In this document: one piece after another, positions 23,851 to 33,167 of the stretch
Position numbering within the stretch: the stretch's first letter is position 1
Layout of the letters: every line of letters starts with the position of its first letter
DNA from: Phycisphaeraceae bacterium
Lineage (GTDB): Bacteria > Planctomycetota > Phycisphaerae > Phycisphaerales > UBA1924
Length of the DNA: 48,127 nt
Direction of reading: 5' to 3'
NCBI GenBank assembly: GCA_021604785.1
Contig: BQJQ01000001.1
Span: 1-48,127, forward strand
Program-made: the position numbers and the translations under genes
The notes under the pieces: generated by a model
Seen by the model: only the letters and a program-made list of their open reading frames with translations
Told to the model about the DNA's origin: nothing
Database searches by the model: none

Positions 23851-24777
23851 ATGAACCGACGGTCTTTCATGGCGAGCGCAGGGGCGCTGGGGGTGGCCGC
23901 GGCGGGTTCCCACGCGGGGCTCGGCTCACGAACCCGCCCGGAAGGGCGAGCAGCACGCGCCGAGTCCTTCGGGATGCACTTCGCGCCTCACTTCGGCATG
24001 TTCCGCCATCACGCGGGCGAGGACCCGGTCGCGCAGCTCGAGTTCGCGGCGAAAGAGGGCTTCACCGCCTGGGAGGACAACGGGATGTCGGCTCGCCCGA
24101 TCGCCGAACAGGAGCGCATCGCGAGCGCGATGCACGATCTCGGCATGACAATGGGCGTGTTTGTCCTGAACCCGGGCACGGCGTGGGGACCGACATTTAG
24201 CAGGGGCCACGGGGAGGACCGGGGAAAGTTCCTCGACGAGACAAAGGGAGCGATCGAGGTTGCGCAGCGCGTGGGCGCGCGCTGGATGACGGTCGTCCCC
24301 GGCACACGCGAGCCGAGGTTGGACAATGGGTATCAGACGGCGCACGCGATCGATCAGCTGCGCGGCGCGTCCGAGTTGCTTGAGCCGCACGGCTTGGTGA
24401 TGGTGCTCGAACCGCTTAATCCGCGAGACCACCCCGGGATGCTTTTGGCGAAGATGGCTCATGCGTACGAAATCTGCCGGGCGGTGGACAGCCCGTCGTG
24501 CAAGATCCTGTGCGATCTCTATCACCAGCAGATCACCGAGGGGAACCTGATTCCCAACATCGATCGGTGCTGGGACGAGATCGCGTACTTTCAGATGGGG
24601 GACAACCCCGGGCGGAACGAGCCGACGACGGGCGAGATCAACTACGCCACCGTGTTTGCGCACATCAAGGGCAAGGGGTTCGGGGGCGTGCTCGGGATGG
24701 AGCACGGGAACTCGCGCGCGGGCGCGGAGGGAGAGCGTGGCGTGATCGACGCGTACCGCGCTTGTGATCCGGGCTGA
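23851..24777 (+). CDS. Tat-exported hydroxypyruvate isomerase-like TIM-barrel protein
   Basis: A 308-residue protein of the Hyi/xylose isomerase-like TIM-barrel superfamily. The Tat signal is M-N-R-R-S-F-M-A-S. The mature region has V-M-V-L-E-P-L-N-P, C-D-L-Y-H-Q-Q and a metal-binding pattern (E, D/H, H-I-K-G, E-H-G-N) typical of the family. Cytosolic Hyi isomerises hydroxypyruvate and tartronate semialdehyde; an exported relative more likely acts on a sugar acid. It follows 13 bases after oxidoreductase copy 2, with GAGGAGGG upstream, and ends the cluster. Confidence 0.85.
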   Translation: MNRRSFMASAGALGVAAAGSHAGLGSRTRPEGRAARAESFGMHFAPHFGMFRHHAGEDPVAQLEFAAKEGFTAWEDNGMSARPIAEQERIASAMHDLGMTMGVFVLNPGTAWGPTFSRGHGEDRGKFLDETKGAIEVAQRVGARWMTVVPGTREPRLDNGYQTAHAIDQLRGASELLEPHGLVMVLEPLNPRDHPGMLLAKMAHAYEICRAVDSPSCKILCDLYHQQITEGNLIPNIDRCWDEIAYFQMGDNPGRNEPTTGEINYATVFAHIKGKGFGGVLGMEHGNSRAGAEGERGVIDAYRACDPG

Positions 24778-25029
24778 TCCTGATACCGGTGAAGTCAATT
24801 CTTCGACTTTCCGGGGGCAACGGGTGCGCGAGCCGGGGTCGCCCCGAACACGCGGTCGATGCTGCGTGATGCGCCGCTCAACTCCCCCACCCTGTGGTAC
24901 CCAACTGACACCGGCAACGAAACAGGTCCTTCCACTTCGGCCGGCGCGAAGGTACCATGCGAGACATCGGGCGAATCGTCGTTCCGCCAACCACTTTGTG
25001 CGCCGGGTTGAGCCCGTGGGAGTATTCAG

Positions 25030-26646
25030 ATGATTAACGCGGTTGCTTCGAGCCGGATTCTTCACGCCCTGCTCGCACTGGTGCTGGCTGCGGGCGTTGC
25101 CCTGGCGGGCGAGCCGAGTGTCGACCAGGTGGATGGGCTGCTGCGTCGCGCCGAAACGAACCTCGCGTCCGTGGCGGCGAGTCTGAACGGGCGGGCGACC
25201 CCGCCGACGGGATCCGCTGGCAAACTGTTGGCCCGACGGCTCGGGCAGGCCCTCGAGGATCTCACTCCCGCGAAAGAGATGCTTGAGCAGATCCCCGCGG
25301 GGAGTGAAGGACGCGACGAGGCGGCGGCGCGGTACACCGCCGCGGCGGAAGAGTACAACCGCCTTCGTACGATCCTGACAGGATCGTCTGCCCCCGCACC
25401 GACCGAGTCATCCGAGGGCACGCCGCTCAACTATCAGCAGAAGGACCAGTTGAGCGGTGCCGCGTTCAATCTGCGTGAAGTTGAAGCCAACGCGCAGCAG
25501 CTCACCGACAAACTCGAGGAGCTCCGGGCGGTCGAGGACCAACTCTCGATCAACCACCGTGTGGTCTCGGATCTGCTCGGGGTCGTCGCGAACGCGCAGC
25601 GGAAGTCGGGGTTTACCAAGGACACGCTCGGCCAACTCCCCGAGGGCGGCCAGGGCGTCGCCGACGTACGCCAGCGCCTTGTCAACGCCGACGCGAAAGT
25701 CTCGATCGCCGCGGAGTATCTCAACGGACTCAACACGGCGCTCCAAGATCTGATCAATCCCGCAAATTATCCGGAGTTCGACGCGGATTACAAGCGGCTC
25801 CGCGAACTGTCCATCATGTTCGCTCGACCAGAGATCTTGCAAACCAACCGCCCGCTCGCGGCTGAGACGTTTGCACAAGCGGAGGCCGCCAAGGAAGAGT
25901 GCTTCCGCATCGCGCGCCGGTACGCCAGACTGCTCCAACAGCAGACCGATCAGGGCGCATCACTCGAAGGTGTGGGCAACGGGTTTCTGCGCAAGCACGC
26001 GGAATTCCTCGCCGAGGCGCAGGCCCAGAAGGCTGTGTTGCCCGATGAGATCCGCGCAGACCTACAGCAGGCACGGCGGTACGCTGCCGACGCGGTCGCC
26101 GAGCAAAAACCGATGTGGTTCACGGGCGGGATCCCGCAAACCATGGGGTTCGCCGAGGAACGAGTCGCGCTGCTCATGGCCCTCGACCCCGCATCGGGCT
26201 CGACGATGCAGGCGGAGTACACCGCCACGCAGAGCGACCTGAGGAAGCAGGCCGACGCGCTGCGCGAACTGATCATCCGTGAGAACACAATGCCCGCAGA
26301 CCGGTTTGAGGGCCCGGACCGCGACAAGGCGGTCGAGACCGCGGTCAGCGGGTGGAAGGTCCAGCAGAAGGACTTCAAGGTTCTCAAGGTCCGCATCCCG
26401 GCCGAGGAGTGGGCCCGCGAGACCAAGTGGACCTACAGCAACGGGACGTGGTACTTCTCGGATCGGTCCAGGCTGCAGGTGCGGCTGTTCATCGCGGACC
26501 ACACAAACCCGGAGCTGGCGATCGACCGCCCGATCAATGTGTGGAAGGATCACCAGAAGAACGACTCGATGATCGGTGTGCCATTGCGCAGTTTTGAGGA
26601 CGAGTTGCAGCCAAGCGACTACATCCTCCGCGCCAAGGTCAACTGA
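25030..26646 (+). CDS. Secreted protein of unknown function
   Basis: A 538-residue protein with a signal peptide (about 1-26, cut near A-L-A-G-E). The body is mainly helical with many Glu/Gln/Arg heptad-like stretches. A C-terminal part (about 430-538) is more beta-like, with W-T-Y-S-N-G-T-W-Y-F-S-D-R-S-R and two further W/Y-rich strands, so it may bind another molecule. No family was recognised. It is a single gene between a 252-bp gap (nothing else seen in 24778-25029) and a convergent phosphoesterase three bases away. Confidence 0.65.
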   Translation: MINAVASSRILHALLALVLAAGVALAGEPSVDQVDGLLRRAETNLASVAASLNGRATPPTGSAGKLLARRLGQALEDLTPAKEMLEQIPAGSEGRDEAAARYTAAAEEYNRLRTILTGSSAPAPTESSEGTPLNYQQKDQLSGAAFNLREVEANAQQLTDKLEELRAVEDQLSINHRVVSDLLGVVANAQRKSGFTKDTLGQLPEGGQGVADVRQRLVNADAKVSIAAEYLNGLNTALQDLINPANYPEFDADYKRLRELSIMFARPEILQTNRPLAAETFAQAEAAKEECFRIARRYARLLQQQTDQGASLEGVGNGFLRKHAEFLAEAQAQKAVLPDEIRADLQQARRYAADAVAEQKPMWFTGGIPQTMGFAEERVALLMALDPASGSTMQAEYTATQSDLRKQADALRELIIRENTMPADRFEGPDRDKAVETAVSGWKVQQKDFKVLKVRIPAEEWARETKWTYSNGTWYFSDRSRLQVRLFIADHTNPELAIDRPINVWKDHQKNDSMIGVPLRSFEDELQPSDYILRAKVN

Positions 26647-26649
26647 GGC

Positions 26650-27489
26650 CTAGGGCACTGCAGAATCATGCTTCTGAACACTGGCTACGGGTGTCCTGTG
26701 CGCATTGCGCGGCGACTCGGAAGTAGCCGGCTCGAAGCTTGCACCATTCCAATAGTAATTCGCGAAGTCCAGCCCAGTGGAATCGGTCGTCAGGCAGACG
26801 AACCCGTTGGCGTGATGACGGTTGCGGCGTGACGTCGCGGTCGAGACCTGCGCGATTGTGAGATCGTGGTGGCCGCCCTCAAGATGCACACGTTGGCTCA
26901 CACGATACTGGCGGTGGAGATGTCCGGAGAGCACTGTGTGCACGCGGTTGTTGGCGAGGACACGGAGCATGGCGTCGCCGTTGCGGATCGTTCGGAACCG
27001 GGTGAGATCGTCGGGCACCGAGAACGGGTGGTGCACGACGAGCGCGCGGAACGGAACGTCGGCGTGCTCGCGGAAAAACCGGTCTGCCTGTTCGGCTTGG
27101 AATCTGGAGAGGTGCCCGTGAGACCAGTTGAGCGAGGGACCCCAGGAGCGCGCGGAGTTCATGCCTAGCAGCGCGGCATCAGGGGATACGAACTCCGTGC
27201 AGGTGATCGGCACGATGTAGCGGCGGTACCTACGCAACGGGCGGAAGAACCGCTCGAACAGGTTGTGGGCCGGGAGGTCATGGTTGCCGGGGACTGCGAG
27301 GACCGGCGCGGGGAGTTCCTTGAGAAAATCAGCGGCGGCGCGGAACTCGCGGTGGCGGGCGGCCATGGTGAAATCGCCGCTCGCCACGATGAGGTCTGGG
27401 TTGATCGCGTGGAGGGTGGACGAGAGCGCCGCGACGATCGCCGGGTCTTCGGTGCCGAAATGGGTGTCGGAGATGTGGGCGATCTTCAC
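26650..27489 (-). CDS. Calcineurin-like metallophosphoesterase
   Basis: A 279-residue cytosolic phosphoesterase. The dimetal motifs are in order: I-S-D-T-H-F-G (about 5-11), A-S-G-D-F, P-G-N-H-D, V-H-H-P and S-G-H-L-H. They fit cyclic-nucleotide or other phosphodiesterase members of the family (3',5'-cAMP PDE-like, CpdA layout). The GTG at 27489 overlaps the stop of the lipid kinase gene by four bases (GTGA), so the two are cotranscribed. The substrate cannot be told from sequence. Confidence 0.88.
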   Translation of the reverse strand: MKIAHISDTHFGTEDPAIVAALSSTLHAINPDLIVASGDFTMAARHREFRAAADFLKELPAPVLAVPGNHDLPAHNLFERFFRPLRRYRRYIVPITCTEFVSPDAALLGMNSARSWGPSLNWSHGHLSRFQAEQADRFFREHADVPFRALVVHHPFSVPDDLTRFRTIRNGDAMLRVLANNRVHTVLSGHLHRQYRVSQRVHLEGGHHDLTIAQVSTATSRRNRHHANGFVCLTTDSTGLDFANYYWNGASFEPATSESPRNAHRTPVASVQKHDSAVP

Positions 27490-28457
27490 GCGGGGCCGCC
27501 CCGTTCGCCGGCGCTCGGAACTGTCACGCGGAGAGCCCGCGGATGAATCAGGCAACGGAGGGGCGGCGTGAGCTGCGTGATCTCGCCGTCGATGGACGCA
27601 TCGATTCGCGCCTTGCGCAGCCGCAGTGTTGCCTCGGTGCACCCTGCCGAGAGGGTTTCGTCGTCCTGCGCCAGGGTGCCCGTGCCCAATGTCATGAGGA
27701 GCCTGAGCGGGGCGGCAACGCCGCGGTGCGCCGAGGCGTACACGCCCATCTCGCCCGCGGAGACCGACCGGCGTTTGAAGGTGAACGGGAGCTCGTCGGC
27801 GAGCAGGTTGTTGCTCACGCCGAGGCTTCGGGTGGTGAGGGTGTCGCTGCCGCGGTCGGATTCGATGCGGACGCGGATCGCGGGGGATGTGAAGGCGTCG
27901 CGGAGCCCGCGCGCCGCGGCGCGGCACGCGCTCGCCATGCCCCGATCGGAACGGACGAGCTCGCGGTCTCGCGCGAGCGTGGGCACGATGCCGAGGAAGA
28001 CGGAATGCAGGAACATGTGGCCGTTGATGGTCGCGTAGTCGATGGCGGTTTCGCGGGGGTGATCAAGCTGGCGGATCGCCGCGTCTACATCGTCGGCGAT
28101 GCCCAGATCTCGGGCGACCAGGTTCATGGTCCCGGTGGGCACGATGACGAGCGTCGCGTCGTGTGCGACCGCGGCTTTCGCGCCGACGTTGACGGTGCCG
28201 TCGCCGCCGATGGCGAGGACGGTGTCGTACCCGCCTGCCTCGAGCGCGCGGATCTGGTCAGCAAATGGGGTGGTGAGGCAGTCCGGCCCGACCACGCGGT
28301 GCCCGCCGTGCGCAATCAACTCGACCGCGCGTGCGGCTTGGTCGGCGGCCTTCCCAGATCCGGCGGTTGCGTTCGCCAAGAGGACGACATTTTGCCGATG
28401 TGTCGGGCCCTGCTCGGCCGGGATGGCGTGGGGCTCGCTCTCGGAGGCGAGGGTCAT
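27486..28457 (-). CDS. Diacylglycerol kinase-family lipid kinase (YegS/BmrU type)
   Basis: A 323-residue protein with the DAGK catalytic start: the nucleotide loop V-L-A-I-G-G-D-G-T-V-N and P-T-G-T-M-N-L-V-A-R-D-L. The C-terminal half is the beta-rich lid typical of YegS. The family phosphorylates diacylglycerol or related lipids using ATP and Mg. ATG 28457 is favoured over 28463 by the spacing of GGAG upstream. It is translated ahead of the phosphoesterase with overlapping ends. Confidence 0.9.
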   Translation of the reverse strand: MTLASESEPHAIPAEQGPTHRQNVVLLANATAGSGKAADQAARAVELIAHGGHRVVGPDCLTTPFADQIRALEAGGYDTVLAIGGDGTVNVGAKAAVAHDATLVIVPTGTMNLVARDLGIADDVDAAIRQLDHPRETAIDYATINGHMFLHSVFLGIVPTLARDRELVRSDRGMASACRAAARGLRDAFTSPAIRVRIESDRGSDTLTTRSLGVSNNLLADELPFTFKRRSVSAGEMGVYASAHRGVAAPLRLLMTLGTGTLAQDDETLSAGCTEATLRLRKARIDASIDGEITQLTPPLRCLIHPRALRVTVPSAGERGGPA

Positions 28458-28527
28458 GGTCATCTTCTCCGAAAACGTGGTGGGATATGGGTTTGCGAGC
28501 ACGGGGACCGGCAGCCGGGTTTGGCGG

Positions 28528-28911
28528 TCAAACGTCACAGGACGGCGGCAGGTGATCCCGGTCGCTGGTCCTCGCCAGCACGGTCCAGAATATGGGGTTG
28601 GCGAGGATGCCGAGCACGGTGCCGAGCCCGAACACGAGGACCGCTGCGGACCACGAGAAGGCGATCCCGACGACGAGCGCAAGCAGGCCCATGGTGGCGA
28701 GTTCCAGCAGCGCGGCGGTGACCCCGAGTCGGATCCCGGTCCGGGCGTGCGCCGGGCGGCCCTCCGGGGAAACTCGCTCAACCTCGTCGGCGGCCCGCTG
28801 CTCATCCTGATCGTGGGTGCACCGGCCTCGGGGCCGCGATGCCTGGTCGCGGTTTGTCTTACGGGCGCTGGCGTAGGGGTATTCGATGGTGTGTGGCTTC
28901 ACGTAATTCAC
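28528..28911 (-). CDS. Small membrane protein with two helices
   Basis: A 127-residue protein starting at GTG 28911 with AAAGGAGG upstream, an excellent ribosome-binding site. The first half is polar and basic (Arg/Asp/Glu rich). The second half has two hydrophobic helices, with L-L-A-L-V-V-G-I-A-F-S-W and V-L-V-F-G-L-G-T-V-L-G-I. No domain was recognised. It lies just upstream of the lipid kinase on the same strand and may be cotranscribed. Confidence 0.65.
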   Translation of the reverse strand: MNYVKPHTIEYPYASARKTNRDQASRPRGRCTHDQDEQRAADEVERVSPEGRPAHARTGIRLGVTAALLELATMGLLALVVGIAFSWSAAVLVFGLGTVLGILANPIFWTVLARTSDRDHLPPSCDV

Positions 28912-29017
28912 AACAACCTCCTTTGGGCTGCGTCTGTGCGGCCCGGTTCATGAAATGGCCGACGGGGCTGAGGACCCCGCCGGCCGCTACCCACCTGGCG
29001 TGTCTCGGGGAGAGAGA

Positions 29018-30280
29018 TCAGCCGCCGTGCTTGGGCATGGGCTTGCGGGCAGACGACCGCGTGCGATCGAAGTTCGCAGGCTCAAGATTGAACACCTTGT
29101 AGATGTCCTGGCGCATCTGCGGCGAGGACAGGTCCGCGGCGTCGTCGGGAAGGGTCGGGCATTGCTGCATGACCGCGTCGGACGCGTAGACCCGGGCCTT
29201 GTCGCTACCGGTGAGGTTCACCGCGTCCCAAGGCATGGCGAGGATGTCGTCCCCCATGCCCAGGAAGTTCTCGTTCGGGTCGAACCCGACGAACGCGATG
29301 CGGCCCGAGCTCGTCTCGATGACCACGTCCTGGATCTCGCCGACGTTCTGGCTGGCGACGGTGCCGGCTTCGGCGCCGATCAGGCTGCTCATGAGCACAA
29401 GACGGCGCGGCGGGTTCGCGTGGTCGCTGCTGGAAGCGGTGTTCCAGCGGCCCGAGCCGTCGGCGGCACGGTACTTGGTCACGCGACCGTCGGCCATGGT
29501 CTCGACCAACACATTGCGGGAGCCGTTGTCGGAAGAGAGCACCGCGACCTTCGCGTTGATGGTGTCGCCCCGCTCGGGTGCGTCCTCCAGGCCCAGCACG
29601 TACCACGAGGGCCCGGCGATGACGTGCTCGGTCCCGTTCTTGCCCGCGACGACGAGGGTCATGTATTCCTGACCGTCGATCCAGTCATTGCGGCGAGCGG
29701 CGAGGATCTCACCCTTGATCTCCTTGGTCTGTGCGTCGCGCACGGCCGAGGCCCAGGGGTCGGGGCGCGCGTCGGCGTCATCCTCTTCGAAGAGGTCGCC
29801 GAGCCAGTCATCGCCGCCTGTCCAGGCTTGGCGGTCGAGTTCGCCCCAGTTCTCGGGGACGAACCTCGAGGAGTTCTCGATGTTGGCCTTGGTCATGTTC
29901 GTCGAGAACACGCCGTCGGTCGCGTCGAAATTGATCCGGGTGTACGGGACGGCGAGGGCCTTGCCGCCGAACCCGAGGACGGTGCCGGACCGAAGGACGG
30001 CCTGCTCGATCCGACCGGACCCGCGCTCGAAGATGAAGTCCTCGATCGTCGCGATGGTCTCGCCCTGGGCGTTCTGGACCTCGGTTCCGATCAGGTCGCT
30101 GGCACGCTCGAACGCGAGGGCCTTGTGCGCCTCACGGTCGTACTCGCGTGCCTGCTTGTGCTGCGTGGCCTTGTCGTGGGCACCGGGCTGCATCGGCTCC
30201 GGGCTCGCCAGTGCGGTCGTTGCGACGCCAGCGGCGAGGGCGATGGAAAGGACTCGGTTCATGTGAAGATGGCTCTGCAT
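29018..30280 (-). CDS. Exported protein with two PRC-barrel domains
   Basis: A 420-residue protein with an N-terminal signal (about 1-32). Two PRC-barrel-type segments, one near residues 55-120 (D-L-I-G-T-E-V-Q-N, I-A-T-I-E-D-F-I-F) and one near 300-370 (S-S-L-I-G-A-E, I-Q-D-V-V-I-E-T), are separated by an acidic region. PRC barrels act in photosynthetic reaction centre assembly, RimM and stress proteins; secreted ones in this context are linked to desiccation and envelope stress. ATG 30280 has AAAGGAG upstream. It diverges from no other gene and stands alone between small membrane-protein genes. Confidence 0.85.
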   Translation of the reverse strand: MQSHLHMNRVLSIALAAGVATTALASPEPMQPGAHDKATQHKQAREYDREAHKALAFERASDLIGTEVQNAQGETIATIEDFIFERGSGRIEQAVLRSGTVLGFGGKALAVPYTRINFDATDGVFSTNMTKANIENSSRFVPENWGELDRQAWTGGDDWLGDLFEEDDADARPDPWASAVRDAQTKEIKGEILAARRNDWIDGQEYMTLVVAGKNGTEHVIAGPSWYVLGLEDAPERGDTINAKVAVLSSDNGSRNVLVETMADGRVTKYRAADGSGRWNTASSSDHANPPRRLVLMSSLIGAEAGTVASQNVGEIQDVVIETSSGRIAFVGFDPNENFLGMGDDILAMPWDAVNLTGSDKARVYASDAVMQQCPTLPDDAADLSSPQMRQDIYKVFNLEPANFDRTRSSARKPMPKHGG

Positions 30281-30394
30281 CGTGGTCTCCTTTCAACGTG
30301 TGCTTCGCGGCTCCCAACTCCGGGGCCGGTTGCTGACACGTAGAAGGATGCGACCGCGATGTGACGCCAGTGTGAGGGCAGCATGAAAAGGGGA

Positions 30395-30667
30395 TCATTC
30401 TGGCGGGGTCAGTTCGTCATCGCTCGGATCGTCCCCCGAGCCCTTGCGATCACGGCGATCAACGCGGGGCAATTCCGAGCCGGGATCGAGGTGTCGGCGC
30501 AGCCGCTGGGCCTCGAACGCGATGACAATCGCCAGGCTCGACGCGGTCGAGGTGAGAAAGACGAAGTCCAGCACCGCCGTAGGAAAAGCCCGCCAGCCCA
30601 TGAAACGGGCGAGCCCGCTGAGGATCATGGTGGCGAGTGCGAGCACGAGAACAACGATCAGACGCAT
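30395..30667 (-). CDS. Small membrane protein
   Basis: A 90-residue protein with two hydrophobic helices (about 1-20 and 30-50) and a charged Arg/Asp-rich C-terminal half. No family was recognised. It starts 12-ish bases after a GGGAG and lies between the PRC-barrel gene and the sensor kinase on the same strand. The coding call rests on the hydrophobic profile and start signals. Confidence 0.55.
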   Translation of the reverse strand: MRLIVVLVLALATMILSGLARFMGWRAFPTAVLDFVFLTSTASSLAIVIAFEAQRLRRHLDPGSELPRVDRRDRKGSGDDPSDDELTPPE

Positions 30668-30776
30668 GGCGCGCAGGGACTCCCTTCTTGAGGGAGCATC
30701 GGCAAGGCACCTGAAGCCAACCTAAACGAACGATGAAAATGACTTCATACGGTCCATGGATGGGTCCATGCTCGTC

Positions 30777-32276
30777 CTAGGCCTGTTTTTTGGGGCGGCG
30801 GCGGCGGAGGCGGACCTCGAAACAGCAGCCCGTGGGTTCACGGTTCTGCGCGGAAATGGAGCCACGGTGGAGCTCCGCGACGCCCTGGGCGATCGAGAGC
30901 CCGAGCCCGTGCCCCCGCCCGGACCGCGCGCCGGTCTCGGACCGCGAGAACCGGTCGAAGATCGTCTCGATCCGGTCTGCGGGGATGCCGGCGCCCTCGT
31001 CTATGACCCGGATCGTGACGGTCTTGCCGTCGAGCCCGGCTGCGATCTCGACACGGCCGCCCTCGGGGGAGAACCGGATGGCGTTGCGGACGAGGTTGTC
31101 GAGCATGGTGCACAGGAGGTCCGGGTCGCCCAGCACTTTGACGTCCATGCCGTCTTCGCCGCCGATCAAGGTCGGCACGAGACGAACGTCGTGCTGCTCG
31201 GCCATCAGGAGGCACCGGTCGATGCAGTCCATGACCAGGTCGTTCGCGGCATACACCTTGCGGTGCACCGGGTCCTTGCCGTCGCGGACGCGCGAGAGGG
31301 TCAGGAAACTCTCGACAAGGTTGCCCAGGCGGGTCATCTCTTCTGTGACGCTGTCTACGAAGTCACGCATCTCGGGAGACGCGTCGTCAAGGGGAAGCGT
31401 CTGCGCCTCGGCGAGCATGACGGAGATGGGCGTCTTGATCTCGTGCGAGACGTTTGACAGGAAACGCTCCTGGGCCGCGAACGCTTGCTTGATGCGCTCG
31501 CGGGCGTCGTTGAGCTCGTTGGCGAGCGAGGCAACCTCGGTGTTGGAGGTCTCCAGATCGATCTCTTCCTCCATGGACTCGGGGCCGAGCTTGGCCGCGA
31601 CGAGCCGGAAACGCTCGAGCGGGGCGACGGCGATGCCCGCGATGAACCACCCGCTGATCGCCGCGGCGATCGGCCCGATAACCGAGGCGAGGAGGAGCAC
31701 GCGTGCCACGAGCTGCAGCTGATTCCTCGAATAATCGTCCGTCGCGACCAGCGCCATCACGTACGGGTCGCCCATGTGGTCACGGACCAAAACCAGCGCA
31801 GCCTTGGCCTTCGATTTCTTCCGCTGGCTCGCCCCCGCCTCCTGCTGGGGCGGCTCGGTAAGCATCACCTCCGCGAGGATCGGCTCTTCCGACGCAAACG
31901 CCCGGGCGAGCGGGAGAGATTCGGGTACGACACGCCCCGTCGGATGCGTGAGCACGCTCTGCCCATCCTGACCGAAGACGTCGAGGTAGAACCGTCCGAA
32001 ACTGAAGTGACGGAGCTGCCGAGTCACGCCCAGCAGCTCGAAGTCGTCCACGAGGGGCAGCTCGGGCCTGATCTGCTCGGCTGCGAGCGCCGCCCGGTTC
32101 GAGAGCGCCTCGTCGAGGACTCGTTCGATGCTGGACCGCTGATACAACCAGAAGACGCCTCCCGTGACCCACTGGATGAGGCAGAAGATCGCGACGACCC
32201 AGAGCGTCAGGCGGATCCTTAGGCTGACGCGCGGGCGCCCAGGCCCCGTGTGTTGGTTGGTTGCCCCGCCTTCCAT
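30777..32276 (-). CDS. Sensor histidine kinase
   Basis: A 499-residue inner-membrane kinase. TM1 (about 24-46) and TM2 (about 188-215) frame a periplasmic domain of about 140 residues. A HAMP-like linker follows (about 216-270), then HisKA with phospho-accepting His278 in N-V-S-H-E-I-K-T-P and the HATPase N-box D-N-L-V-R-N-A-I and G-H-G-L-G-L-S-I. The N-terminal part of the periplasmic region is Glu/Pro-rich and likely to be a metal or envelope sensor (inferred). It starts four bases after the response regulator gene ends. Confidence 0.93.
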   Translation of the reverse strand: MEGGATNQHTGPGRPRVSLRIRLTLWVVAIFCLIQWVTGGVFWLYQRSSIERVLDEALSNRAALAAEQIRPELPLVDDFELLGVTRQLRHFSFGRFYLDVFGQDGQSVLTHPTGRVVPESLPLARAFASEEPILAEVMLTEPPQQEAGASQRKKSKAKAALVLVRDHMGDPYVMALVATDDYSRNQLQLVARVLLLASVIGPIAAAISGWFIAGIAVAPLERFRLVAAKLGPESMEEEIDLETSNTEVASLANELNDARERIKQAFAAQERFLSNVSHEIKTPISVMLAEAQTLPLDDASPEMRDFVDSVTEEMTRLGNLVESFLTLSRVRDGKDPVHRKVYAANDLVMDCIDRCLLMAEQHDVRLVPTLIGGEDGMDVKVLGDPDLLCTMLDNLVRNAIRFSPEGGRVEIAAGLDGKTVTIRVIDEGAGIPADRIETIFDRFSRSETGARSGRGHGLGLSIAQGVAELHRGSISAQNREPTGCCFEVRLRRRRPKKQA

Positions 32277-32280
32277 ACGG

Positions 32281-32955
32281 TCAGTTGAGCACGCCGAAGC
32301 GGTACCCGGCGCCCTTGATTGTGTGGATCAGCGGCGTCTCGAACTCATAATCGAGCTTCTTGCGCAGCGACGACACGTACACGTCGATCACGTTGCTGCC
32401 AGGCTCGAAGTTCATGTCCCAGACCTTCTCAGCGATCTGGGTGCGCGAGAGCACCCGGTTCGGGTTGCGCATGAGATACTCGAGCAGGGCGAACTCCTTG
32501 TTGCTCAGCTCGAACTCGGCGTCGCCCCTTTTGGCCCGGCGGGAGTACAGGTCCAGCTCGAGGTCCTCGCACGTGATCAGACGCCCTTCGGACGCCTCGC
32601 CCCGGCGGAGCAGGGCGCGGATCCGGGCGAGCAGCTCCTCGAACTCGAACGGCTTGGCCAGGTAGTCGTCCGCCCCGGCGTCCAGGCCCGCGACCTTGTC
32701 CTCGGTCGTGGAGAGTGCCGTGAGCATGAGCACGGGCGTCGCGACGCACCGGCGTCGGAGGTTGCGGCAGACCTCGACGCCGTCCCGGTCGGGCAGCATC
32801 AGGTCGAGAACGATCAGGTCGTACGGCTGGGTCGCCCCGAGATCTTCGCCCTCGTGCCCGGTGTGGCACATGTCCGCGGCGTACCCGTGGTCGGTCAGCC
32901 CGCGCTGGATCGCGCCGGCCATCTTGGGGTTGTCTTCGATGATCAGGATCCGCAT
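32281..32955 (-). CDS. OmpR/PhoB-family response regulator
   Basis: A 224-residue regulator with receiver domain (1-120) and winged-helix DNA-binding domain. The phospho-acceptor is Asp51 in V-L-D-L-M-L-P-D-R-D-G, with D-Y-L-A-K-P-F for the conserved Lys. The effector half holds the OmpR-like L-S-N-K-E-F-A-L-L-E-Y and V-Y-V-S-S-L-R-K-K segments. It is closest in layout to PmrA/QseB/CusR-like regulators. ATG 32955 is the start, with GGGGGAA just upstream. It heads the operon with the kinase and is divergent from the entericidin-like gene. Confidence 0.95.
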   Translation of the reverse strand: MRILIIEDNPKMAGAIQRGLTDHGYAADMCHTGHEGEDLGATQPYDLIVLDLMLPDRDGVEVCRNLRRRCVATPVLMLTALSTTEDKVAGLDAGADDYLAKPFEFEELLARIRALLRRGEASEGRLITCEDLELDLYSRRAKRGDAEFELSNKEFALLEYLMRNPNRVLSRTQIAEKVWDMNFEPGSNVIDVYVSSLRKKLDYEFETPLIHTIKGAGYRFGVLN

Positions 32956-33074
32956 GCGCGTTCCCCCGTTGCGTACCCGGGCACCAACCGCGACGCCCGG
33001 CTCGCAACTGCATCCTATCGCCCCCATGCCCCCCGTCCTGCCCTGTGACGGCCCGTGGCGGGATGCCGGGCAAA

Positions 33075-33090
33075 ATGAAACACGTTTCAT
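33075..33090. promoter_or_regulatory. Inverted repeat in the divergent promoter region, possible operator
   Basis: ATGAAAC at 33075-33081 and GTTTCAT at 33084-33090 are perfect 7-bp arms with a 2-bp spacer. It lies between the divergent response regulator (start 32955) and the entericidin-like gene (start 33168), where a regulator site would be expected. OmpR-type sites are usually direct repeats, so another regulator may bind it. Confidence 0.45.
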
Positions 33091-33167
33091 CTCCGGTTCA
33101 GGGAGGGGCCATCCCGGCCCGGCATGGTGTGTTCTGTACAGGTCCATCCACACACAAAGGAAACACC

